From Desulfotomaculum sp. (GTDB lineage Bacteria; Bacillota; Desulfotomaculia; Desulfotomaculales; Nap2-2B): a stretch of DNA of 7,546 nucleotides. Under the pieces are notes generated by a model. The model searched no databases. It had not been told where the DNA came from and saw only the letters and a list, made by a program, of their open reading frames with translations. Positions 1-4,795 of this stretch are shown here, in pieces (within the stretch, counting starts at the first letter, position 1; each line of letters starts with the position of its first letter). The DNA is taken from NCBI GenBank assembly GCA_003445555.1, contig DMDI01000276.1, positions 1 through 7,546 on the forward strand, given 5' to 3'. Both the position numbers and the translations under genes were made by a program.

Positions 1-67
1 TGATGGGACTCGAACCCACGACCTTCTGAATGCGAACCAGACGCTCTCCCGGCTGAGCTACACGCCC
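1..67 (-). tRNA. tRNA-Ala, anticodon CGC (3' end cut by window edge)
   Basis: Read on the minus strand, the sequence folds as a tRNA: acceptor 5' strand GGGCGTG (67 to 61), TA at 8-9, D-arm GCTC/GAGC, anticodon stem TCTGG/TCAGA with one G-U pair, loop TTCGCAT, and T-arm GTGGG-TTCGAGT-CCCAT. The next two bases, CA, are the first of the acceptor 3' strand and pair with the end of GGGCGTG. The anticodon at tRNA positions 34-36 is CGC, which reads the alanine codon GCG. The last acceptor bases, the discriminator and any encoded CCA lie outside the window, so the G3-U70 alanine identity pair can be seen only as G3. No intron or unusual loop is present. Confidence 0.93.
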
Positions 68-83
68 ACACACTTTTTATTAA

Positions 84-112
84 ATTTTAGCACACCCTTT
101 TTGTAAAAACAA
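84..112 (-). promoter_or_regulatory. Promoter of the tRNA-Ala gene
   Basis: On the minus strand, TTGTTT (112-107) is followed after exactly 17 bases by TAAAAT (89-84). This is a sigma-A type -35/-10 pair matching the consensus at 3/6 and 5/6 positions. Transcription would start near position 77, about ten bases before the mature tRNA 5' end at 67, a normal distance for a bacterial tRNA. The promoter lies in the gap after the 159-404 gene, so the tRNA need not depend on read-through from it. Confidence 0.62.
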
Positions 113-158
113 CCTCTTTTTTGAGCAGGATAAAAAGCAGCCTCTTTAGAAATGTTTT

Positions 159-404
159 TTAAGACGCTTTTTGACTCACTAACTCCTGTTTTTGTTTTTT
201 ATTATTTTGTTCTTCGGTGTAATCAATTGAAACCAAATAAAGATTTACCCACAGGTCATGTTCGTTAGCTTTTCCCTCTAATTCTTTTGCCAGGTCTTTA
301 AATTTTTTTTCCACGCGGTCTTTGAAAGAGGAAAATTCTATCAATGTTTCTAAAACCTCCCGATGATTGTATGATGCTCCCTCCCGAAAAACTTTTACCA
401 CCAT
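159..404 (-). CDS. Hypothetical protein, 81 residues, highly charged
   Basis: I do not recognise the family. The product is a short, soluble-looking protein with no signal peptide, membrane segment or cysteine. Residues about 15-45 are rich in Lys, Glu and Leu in a helix-like pattern. The tail from about residue 63 is Glu/Gln/Lys-rich (EEQNNKKQKQ) and probably disordered. The ATG at 404-402 is preceded on the minus strand by GGAGGTG (414-408), a full-strength Shine-Dalgarno with GGAGG five bases from the start, and a good promoter lies just upstream; these two signals are the main reasons to call it real. It is probably monocistronic: the next minus-strand gene upstream ends about 430 bp away and the tRNA downstream has its own promoter. 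No clear intrinsic terminator follows its stop. Confidence 0.72.
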   Translation of the reverse strand: MVVKVFREGASYNHREVLETLIEFSSFKDRVEKKFKDLAKELEGKANEHDLWVNLYLVSIDYTEEQNNKKQKQELVSQKAS

Positions 405-416
405 TTACACCTCCAT

Positions 417-454
417 TATTAACCTTAATAGTATTATTATAGTAAATATTAAGG
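417..454. promoter_or_regulatory. Inverted repeats over the promoter and start site (candidate operator)
   Basis: Two overlapping symmetries are visible. CCTTAATA (423-430) and TATTAAGG (447-454) form an 8-bp inverted repeat whose centre, 438.5, coincides with the centre of the -10 box at 436-441. In addition TATTAA-CC-TTAATA (417-430) is a short palindrome covering the predicted transcription start. A further TTAAGG lies at 461-466, beside the -35 box. The position suggests repressor binding, but AT-rich DNA makes short symmetries common and no regulator is identified. Confidence 0.35.
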
Positions 455-463
455 AAATGTTAA
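436..463 (-). promoter_or_regulatory. Promoter of the 81-residue hypothetical gene
   Basis: On the minus strand, TTAACA (463-458, 5/6 to the -35 consensus) is followed after 16 bases by a perfect TATAAT (441-436). Transcription would begin near position 429, giving a leader of about 25 bases that carries the GGAGGTG ribosome-binding site. Confidence 0.65.
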
Positions 464-558
464 GGGGTATTTATTGTCTAAATATAGCTAATAATAGCTC
501 TGACTTAAAAAATAAAGCCGCTCGTTTAACTGTAGGGTTAAAAATTAGAAACGAAAAT

Positions 559-589
559 GGTTATCCAGTTAGCTGTAAACAAACGGTGC
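559..589. repeat. 31-bp direct repeat, copy 1
   Basis: Begins GGTTATCCAGTTAGC and ends ACGGTGC. It matches copy 2 at 28 of 31 positions; the differences are T/G, A/G and C/T. Similarity stops sharply at both ends. The period between copies is 65 bp. No internal dyad symmetry is evident. Confidence 0.75.
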
Positions 590-623
590 GCAAAAGAAAA
601 AACTTATAGACATGAAATATCAG

Positions 624-654
624 GGTTATCCAGTTAGCGGTAGACAAATGGTGC
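624..654. repeat. 31-bp direct repeat, copy 2
   Basis: Begins GGTTATCCAGTTAGC and ends ATGGTGC; 28 of 31 positions match copy 1, with a 34-bp unrelated spacer between copies. The perfect palindrome begins 19 bp further on, so three repeat signals are packed into about 145 bp. Confidence 0.75.
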
Positions 655-673
655 CGGTTTGCCAGGTATGCAA

Positions 674-701
674 GTAGGGGCGTTAAATTTAACGCCCCTA
701 C
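674..701. repeat. Perfect 28-bp palindrome (GTAGGGGCG type)
   Basis: The 14-base arm GTAGGGGCGTTAAA is followed immediately by its exact reverse complement, giving a 28-bp palindrome with no mismatch. The outer nine bases of each arm are GC-rich and the centre is TTAAATTTAA. Neither side is followed by a T-run, so it does not look like an intrinsic terminator. It shares length and layout with the core of the palindrome at 2405-2454. Confidence 0.85.
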
Positions 702-782
702 GGTGCTTTAGAGGGAAAAGAAAGGTTTCTTAAGCTAAAAAAGTCCTAAAATTATATAGGCACTAAAACGAATGGCTTGCTT

Positions 783-827
783 AACTCCCTCAAAACGGTT
801 GCTTTTTTGAGCAGTGAGTTTTTATTT
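783..827 (+). terminator. Terminator-like hairpin, T-tract on the plus strand
   Basis: The inner stem CTCAAAA (789-795) pairs with TTTTGAG (805-811) around a nine-base loop. An outer stem AACTC (783-787) pairs with GAGTT (816-820) across a small internal loop. On the plus strand it runs into TTTTTATTT (819-827), as in a Rho-independent terminator. The only neighbouring gene, at 834-1346, is on the minus strand and stops seven bases away; in that direction the hairpin is not followed by a T-run. It may cap that mRNA as a 3' hairpin or end an unseen plus-strand transcript. Confidence 0.5.
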
Positions 828-833
828 AATGCC

Positions 834-1346
834 TTACTGTCCGGCAGTTCCTGTTTGGCCAATATTCCCCCAGGAGCCGCCGGGTGTTACCTGTCCCCCG
901 TAGGGGCTATACCCGCCATAACGGCTGGCCTCATATTGGGTTGCCTGGGGTTGTTGGGCCGGGGTGCTGAAAAACTGTCCCCCCCCTGCAAAACCGCCAC
1001 CAGGCTGGGTTGACCATCCCGGCTGATTTGCCCCCGGGCCAAATCCACCGTATTGGGGAGGGTTAAAAAATGCTCCTTGGGTTTGTGGCGGGACAGTTTG
1101 GTAAAAGGCTGACGACATTTGTTGGGCCAGACTGTTAATCTGGTTTATATCCTGGTGCAGTTGACTGGCCACGTACTGAAGGCGCTGAAGTTGTTGGGAG
1201 GCATTAACCTCTTTTTGTTGTAATTGCTGGAGTTGTGAGCTGTTATTCATTTCTGCCTGTTGAAGTTGGCCGGCCAGGTTACTAATCGTACTTGCTTCAT
1301 CCCGTAGCCGTTGAATTTGTTGTTGGATTTGATTATACTGGTACAT
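834..1346 (-). CDS. Hypothetical protein: Gln-rich coiled coil with Gly/Pro/Tyr/Gln-rich tail
   Basis: I do not recognise a characterised family. The 170-residue product has two parts. Residues 1 to about 80 are Gln-rich with regular Leu/Ile spacing (for example QLQQLQQKE at 38-46), as in an amphipathic or coiled-coil helix. Residues about 85-170 are low-complexity and rich in Gly, Pro, Gln, Tyr and Phe (PPQYGGFGPG at 96-105; SRYGGYSPYGG at 141-151), probably disordered. It has no Cys, signal peptide or membrane segment. The composition resembles structural or assembly proteins such as coat or matrix components, but that is only analogy. The ATG at 1346 has an AAGGAGGT site (1366-1359) about 12 bases upstream, longer than usual, and no ATG, GTG or TTG lies closer in frame. 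It is divergent from the 1549 gene. Confidence 0.72.
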   Translation of the reverse strand: MYQYNQIQQQIQRLRDEASTISNLAGQLQQAEMNNSSQLQQLQQKEVNASQQLQRLQYVASQLHQDINQINSLAQQMSSAFYQTVPPQTQGAFFNPPQYGGFGPGANQPGWSTQPGGGFAGGGQFFSTPAQQPQATQYEASRYGGYSPYGGQVTPGGSWGNIGQTGTAGQ

Positions 1347-1431
1347 GATTAATTTTTTACCTCCTTAATTTTAATCTTTTTTTAGCATAACCCCAACTAA
1401 AGGAAAATATGCGTTAGGGGCTATTCTTTAA

Positions 1432-1448
1432 AAGTCAAATTATGACTT
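1432..1448. promoter_or_regulatory. Inverted repeat AAGTCA-N5-TGACTT, possible operator
   Basis: A perfect six-base inverted repeat with a five-base AT spacer lies in the 202-bp gap between the divergent genes at 1346 and 1549. On the minus strand it contains TTGACT (1438-1433), a good -35-like hexamer pointing toward the coiled-coil gene, but no good -10 lies at the right distance. The rest of the gap is AT-rich, with short irregular AATAG-like repeats around 1490-1520, and shows no clear plus-strand promoter. Confidence 0.3.
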
Positions 1449-1548
1449 GGAAATTGGAATTTTTAAAAGGAAATAAACTAAAAAAAGCGAATAATAGCGT
1501 AATAGAGCAATAGAATAATAATCTTGAAAGCAAAGGTAAAAATAAATA

Positions 1549-2412
1549 ATGAAGATAAAGTTTGGCCCGGCCGGCAACTCTCCCTCTTTTTATGCTTCGG
1601 GTTTTAAAAAGATGATGGATGTGCCGGGCTGGCTTAGGAATTTAAAGTTACAGGCCTATGAATACCAGGGGGGGCGCGGGGTCCGGATTAGCGAAGAAAA
1701 TGCCCGGCGCTTGGGGGAGTTGGCGCGGGAAAACGGGATTACTTTAAGTATTCACGCCCCTTATTATATAACCCTTGGAACAGCAGACGCCAGGTTGAGG
1801 GAAAATACCCGGCGGTATATCCTTGATGCCATGAGGGCGGCCCACTGGATGGGAGCACGGCTTACGGTATTTCACCCTGGTACCGGAGCAGGTAAAGATA
1901 GAGCAGAAACGCTGCAGAGGGCCGGTACTTTTTTAAAGGCCCTTCGGGAGGAAGCCGATGAGATGGGTTTGGCTGATGTTTTACTTGCCCCTGAGACGGC
2001 GGGTAAACGCGCTAAATTGGGTAATTTGGAGGAAATTCTTGCTTTATGTACTTTTGCCCCCCGCATTGTCCCGGCTCTTGACTTTGGCCATTTACACGCC
2101 GTTACCGGCGGGGGGATGGTAAAGCAAAGTGATTTTGCCGGGGTTTTAGATCTGGCGGCCTTACGCTTAGGTAAACAAATATTCGATAACCTGCATATTC
2201 ACTTTAGCCCCGTGGAGTTTACGCCGGCAGGAGAAAAAAAACACGGGACGACTTTAAATAAAGAGCTCGGTCCGGATTTTCAGCCCCTGGCGGAAATATT
2301 GGCGGCCAGAAATATAAAGGCCGTGGTTATTTGTGAATCAGGAGGACGTCAGGCAGAAGATGCCCTGGTTTACCAGGAAATATACCGGGAAGCCTTAAGG
2401 AGCCAAAAATAA
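1549..2412 (+). CDS. Endonuclease IV-like TIM-barrel protein (AP_endonuc_2 family)
   Basis: The 287-residue product matches the xylose isomerase-like TIM barrel of AP endonuclease family 2 (E. coli Nfo, 285 residues). Metal-site motifs appear in the expected order: H69 in SIHAPYY, H109 in FHPG, E149 in APETAG, D178 and H181 in DFGH, H216 in LHIH, and E263 in ICESG. These are the counterparts of Nfo H69, H109, E145, D179, H182, H216 and E261. The Nfo D229-x-H231 pair falls at GEKKH (228-232), where one or both ligands differ, so the third metal site may be altered. Known family members cut DNA at abasic sites, but the altered site makes the exact activity uncertain. The ATG start gives a usual N-terminus, though only a weak AAAGG (1532-1536) lies 12 bases upstream. 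It is probably not cotranscribed with pdaD, because a strong palindrome lies between them. Confidence 0.85.
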   Translation: MKIKFGPAGNSPSFYASGFKKMMDVPGWLRNLKLQAYEYQGGRGVRISEENARRLGELARENGITLSIHAPYYITLGTADARLRENTRRYILDAMRAAHWMGARLTVFHPGTGAGKDRAETLQRAGTFLKALREEADEMGLADVLLAPETAGKRAKLGNLEEILALCTFAPRIVPALDFGHLHAVTGGGMVKQSDFAGVLDLAALRLGKQIFDNLHIHFSPVEFTPAGEKKHGTTLNKELGPDFQPLAEILAARNIKAVVICESGGRQAEDALVYQEIYREALRSQK

Positions 2413-2454
2413 ATAGTAAGGGCGAAAAATTTTTCGCCCTTACTATTTATTTTT
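2405..2454. terminator. 50-bp perfect palindrome at the 3' end of the endonuclease IV-like gene
   Basis: Positions 2405-2429 are the exact reverse complement of 2430-2454, with centre AAAAATTTTT. The right arm ends in a T-run (2450-2455), so in RNA it would form a very long hairpin followed by U residues, a plausible Rho-independent terminator. The outer A and T arms make it work in either direction. The stop codon TAA (2410-2412) of the upstream gene lies inside the left arm. The inner 28 bp (2416-2443, arm GTAAGGGCGAAAAA) have the same plan as the palindrome at 674-701. Confidence 0.8.
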
Positions 2455-2466
2455 TAATTTGCTTTT

Positions 2467-2475
2467 TGATATAAT
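2467..2475 (+). promoter_or_regulatory. Extended -10 promoter of the pdaD-speE-speB operon
   Basis: The sequence TGATATAAT is a perfect extended -10 element (TG-n-TATAAT, TATAAT at 2470-2475). The -35 region 16-18 bases upstream falls in the T-rich edge of the palindrome and is poor, which extended -10 promoters tolerate. Transcription would start near 2482, giving a leader of about 38 bases before the GTG of pdaD, with no sign of a riboswitch. Confidence 0.65.
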
Positions 2476-2519
2476 GTTGGTGTTTTTTGCTTGAAAGTTG
2501 AAGGAAGGTGAATAATTAA

Positions 2520-2978
2520 GTGCTACCAACCCCAAAAAAGTTTTTTTTAACCTCTGCGGCCGCGGAAGGAGAAAATCATTTAACGGCTTTTGATAATGCT
2601 CTCTTAAAAGCTCGAATTGGGAATGTTAATATAATTCGGGTGTCCAGCATCTTGCCGCCAGGAACAGTTAATGAGCCCGGTCTTTCTATTCCGCCGGGGT
2701 CGCTGGTGCCTACCGCGTACGGGTATATCATCAGCGATGTGCCAGGCGAAATTATTTCTGCGGCCGTGGGCGTAGGTTTTTCCAAGGATACTTTTGGCCT
2801 TATCATGGAATATGCGGGTAAGTGTCCAGAAGAAGAGGCCCGTCAAAAGGTAGAAAGTATGCTGCGGGAAGCTTTTGCGATGCGTGATATGTCTCTTTCT
2901 GAAATAATGATCGTTTCCTGTGCGCACCAAACAGAAAAAATCGGGTGTTCCTTGGCCGCCGTGCCCATGTGGTATTAA
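2520..2978 (+). CDS. pdaD: Pyruvoyl-dependent arginine decarboxylase
   Basis: The enzyme converts L-arginine to agmatine and CO2 using a pyruvoyl group made from its own serine. The 152-residue chain has the family hallmark VSSILPPG: self-cleavage between S42 and S43 would give a beta chain (1-42) and an alpha chain starting with pyruvate from S43. Counterparts of active-site residues described for the Methanocaldococcus jannaschii enzyme (about 165 residues) are visible: D25 (Asp35), N37 (Asn47) and E97 in LIMEYAG (Glu109). The start is GTG, following AAGGAAGGTG (2501-2510) nine bases upstream; this gives the usual N-terminus PTPKKFFLTS. It is the first gene of a three-gene operon; speE begins 48 bp downstream. 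This enzyme type is best known from archaea but also occurs in Chlamydiae and clostridial bacteria. A PLP-type SpeA is not needed if this enzyme is active. Confidence 0.95.
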   Translation: MLPTPKKFFLTSAAAEGENHLTAFDNALLKARIGNVNIIRVSSILPPGTVNEPGLSIPPGSLVPTAYGYIISDVPGEIISAAVGVGFSKDTFGLIMEYAGKCPEEEARQKVESMLREAFAMRDMSLSEIMIVSCAHQTEKIGCSLAAVPMWY

Positions 2979-2983
2979 GGGAG

Positions 2984-3004
2984 GGGCGTATAGCAAATAC
3001 GCTC
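2984..3004 (+). other. Small hairpin between pdaD and speE
   Basis: GGGCGTA (2984-2990) can pair with TACGCTC (2998-3004), including one G-U pair, around a seven-base loop. It lies between the pdaD stop and the speE ribosome-binding site and lacks a T-run, so it is unlikely to terminate. It could stabilise or process the mRNA between the two cistrons, or be incidental. Confidence 0.35.
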
Positions 3005-3026
3005 GTACTAATGAGGAGGGGTAGAA

Positions 3027-3854
3027 ATGAATTCCTGGTTTACCGAGTTACAAACAAAGGATATGGCCTTAAGCTGCCGGGTAACGGAGATACTTCATCG
3101 GGAAAAAACGCCTTATCAGGAGCTGGCCGTGTATAATACCGTTCCCTTTGGGAGAATGCTGGTTTTGGACGATATTATCCAGACTACGATGGTAGACGAA
3201 TTTGTTTATCACGAAATGATTGTCCACGTGGGCTTAAATACCCACCCTGCGCCCCGGCGGGTGCTGGTTATTGGCGGAGGCGACGGGGGTACTATTCGGG
3301 AAGTGGTCAAACACCAGGAGGTAGAAAGGGCTGCTTTAGTGGAAATTGACGGAAGGGTAATTGAAGCGGCGCGTAAATTTTTACCTGAAATAAGTAGCGG
3401 CTTAACCGACCCCCGGGTGGAAATAATTGTTGATGATGGTATCAGCTATGTGGAAAAGAATAAAAATACTTACGAAATGATTATTATTGATTCCACTGAC
3501 CCGATAGGAGCAGCCACCGGTTTGTTTGAAGCTGCTTTTTACCGGAATGTAGCTGAAGCTTTGACTGAAGATGGTTTATTTGTGGCCCAGACCGAGTCCC
3601 CTTTTTTTAACCGTGATTTAATCAGGCGGGCTTACCGTGAAGTGGCAGAAATTTTTCCTTTAACCCGTTTATATTTGGCCAATATTCCTTCTTATCCGGG
3701 TGGTTTATGGACCTTTACCTTAGGCAGCAAGAGGCATGACCCGTTAAAGATAAATAAACCGGTTTTAGCTTCTTTAAATACTAAATACTATAGTTTAGAG
3801 GTCCATAAAGCGGCGTTTACTTTGCCCCCGTTTGTGGCTGCTTTGACTAAATAA
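3027..3854 (+). CDS. speE: Spermidine synthase (polyamine aminopropyltransferase)
   Basis: The enzyme transfers the aminopropyl group of decarboxylated S-adenosylmethionine to putrescine, giving spermidine and 5'-methylthioadenosine; it is cytosolic and usually a dimer or tetramer. The 275-residue length is typical. The start MNSWFTE matches the family N-terminus. Further motifs are LVLDDIIQTT (46-55), YHEM (61-64), the nucleotide-binding GGGDGG (83-88), the acidic pair E106/D108, DDG (136-138), the catalytic stretch DSTDP (155-159; D155 and D158) and the PSYPGGLW signature (221-228). A strong GGAGG (3015-3019) lies seven bases before the ATG. It sits between pdaD and speB, so its putrescine substrate is made by its neighbours; the other substrate needs SpeD, which is not in this window. 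Substrate preference for putrescine over agmatine or longer amines cannot be fixed from sequence alone. Confidence 0.96.
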   Translation: MNSWFTELQTKDMALSCRVTEILHREKTPYQELAVYNTVPFGRMLVLDDIIQTTMVDEFVYHEMIVHVGLNTHPAPRRVLVIGGGDGGTIREVVKHQEVERAALVEIDGRVIEAARKFLPEISSGLTDPRVEIIVDDGISYVEKNKNTYEMIIIDSTDPIGAATGLFEAAFYRNVAEALTEDGLFVAQTESPFFNRDLIRRAYREVAEIFPLTRLYLANIPSYPGGLWTFTLGSKRHDPLKINKPVLASLNTKYYSLEVHKAAFTLPPFVAALTK

Positions 3855-3859
3855 AAAAA

Positions 3860-4765
3860 ATGGAAATTAAAAATAATAAAAATTTTATCCAGCTTGAAAA
3901 AGGACTAATAAGCAAAAGCGGCGGGTTTATAGGCAGTACCGAAGATTATTCTTCGGCGGCCCTGGTTATTTTAGGGGTTCCCCTGGATTGCACCGTTAGT
4001 TTTAGACCGGGTACCCGCTTTGGGCCGCAAGAAATCCGCCTCCAAAGTGAGGGGCTGGAAACTTACAGCCCTTACTTAGACCGGGACTTAAATGATTATG
4101 TTTATTGCGACGCCGGAAATTTAATTTTGCCGCCCGGTCAACTAAAAGAGTGTTTCCGTCGGATTCAAGAGGTCATAAACCGCCTTTTAGAAGAAGGTAA
4201 GTTTCCTCTTTTGTTAGGAGGGGAACATTTAATTACTTTACCGGCAGTGGAGGCAGTAGCGAAGGTATACCCCGACCTTGCGGTGGTGCAGTTTGATGCC
4301 CACGCTGACTTGCGGGACGTCTACCTGGAGGATAAACTTTCCCACGCCACCGTAATGCGCCGGATAACGGAGATTATTGGGGGAAAAAATTTATTTCAAT
4401 TTGGAATTCGCTCTGGTATCAAAGAAGAATTTACCTTTGCTCAAAAAGAAACTAATTTTTTTCCTTTTGAGGTGATCGAGCCTGTAAAAAAAGTAAATTC
4501 TTTCTTACGGGGACGTCCCGTATACATCACCTTAGACATAGACGTATGTGACCCGGCTTACGCGCCGGGGGTAGGCACTCCTGAGCCGGGAGGCTGTACC
4601 CCGCAAGAATTGATTCAGGCGCTGCACCTAATGGGCACCCAACAGGTGGTGGGTATGGATCTGGTTGAAATTAATCCCTTAGGCGATCCGGCCACCCGTA
4701 CCGCTGCTTTGGGAGCAAAGCTAATCCGGGAAGCAATTTTAAGCTTTGCTCACCCTCATTTATAA
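3860..4765 (+). CDS. speB: Agmatinase (ureohydrolase family)
   Basis: The enzyme hydrolyses agmatine to putrescine and urea with a two-manganese centre. The 301-residue protein shows the ureohydrolase metal motifs in order: GGEH (120-123, H123), DAHAD (146-150, D146, H148, D150), SHAT (H162) and DIDVCDPAYAPG (226-237, D226 and D228), plus E270 in DLVEINP. It is close in layout to Bacillus subtilis SpeB (290 residues), including RPGTRFGP (49-56) and YSPYLDRDL (69-77), with about ten extra N-terminal residues. It starts five bases after the speE stop with no Shine-Dalgarno; the junction is a run of eight A followed by TGG, and the next 40 bases are very A-rich. Translation is therefore probably coupled to speE or helped by the unstructured A-rich leader. 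It completes the arginine-agmatine-putrescine-spermidine route in one operon. An arginase or guanidinobutyrase role is less likely given the pdaD neighbour. Confidence 0.94.
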   Translation: MEIKNNKNFIQLEKGLISKSGGFIGSTEDYSSAALVILGVPLDCTVSFRPGTRFGPQEIRLQSEGLETYSPYLDRDLNDYVYCDAGNLILPPGQLKECFRRIQEVINRLLEEGKFPLLLGGEHLITLPAVEAVAKVYPDLAVVQFDAHADLRDVYLEDKLSHATVMRRITEIIGGKNLFQFGIRSGIKEEFTFAQKETNFFPFEVIEPVKKVNSFLRGRPVYITLDIDVCDPAYAPGVGTPEPGGCTPQELIQALHLMGTQQVVGMDLVEINPLGDPATRTAALGAKLIREAILSFAHPHL

Positions 4766-4795
4766 AAAATTTTAATAACTTCCTTTTGAATAATC

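Larger units (their letters stand above)
405..833. other. Gene-poor region, about 430 bp
   Basis: I see no convincing protein-coding gene here. An open frame on the plus strand at 367-609 has no ribosome-binding site and a composition like random AT-rich sequence. The stretch contains the promoter/operator of the 159-404 gene at its left end, a pair of 31-bp direct repeats, a perfect 28-bp palindrome and a terminator-like hairpin next to the stop of the 834-1346 gene. A small inverted repeat AAGAAA-GG-TTTCTT (718-731) is also present. An unannotated RNA could be hidden here, but no convincing plus-strand promoter was found. Confidence 0.6.

Noticed and set aside
367..609. Plus-strand open frame of 80 codons
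   Set aside because: It overlaps the start region and promoter of the minus-strand 81-residue gene, has no ribosome-binding site, and its peptide looks like translated AT-rich intergenic DNA and repeats.
559..654. Two 31-bp repeats with a 34-bp spacer as a minimal CRISPR array
   Set aside because: Only two copies with three mismatches, no dyad in the repeat, no leader and no cas genes nearby.
674..701. The 28-bp palindrome as a Rho-independent terminator
   Set aside because: No T-run follows on either strand and no gene ends beside it.
777..1013. Plus-strand open frame with a hydrophobic Gly/Leu-rich peptide
   Set aside because: It is the complement of the Gly/Pro/Gln-rich coding region on the minus strand, lacks a ribosome-binding site and runs through the hairpin at 783-827.
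2945..3136. Plus-strand open frame spanning the pdaD-speE junction
   Set aside because: It overlaps both well-supported genes in another frame and has no independent start signal.
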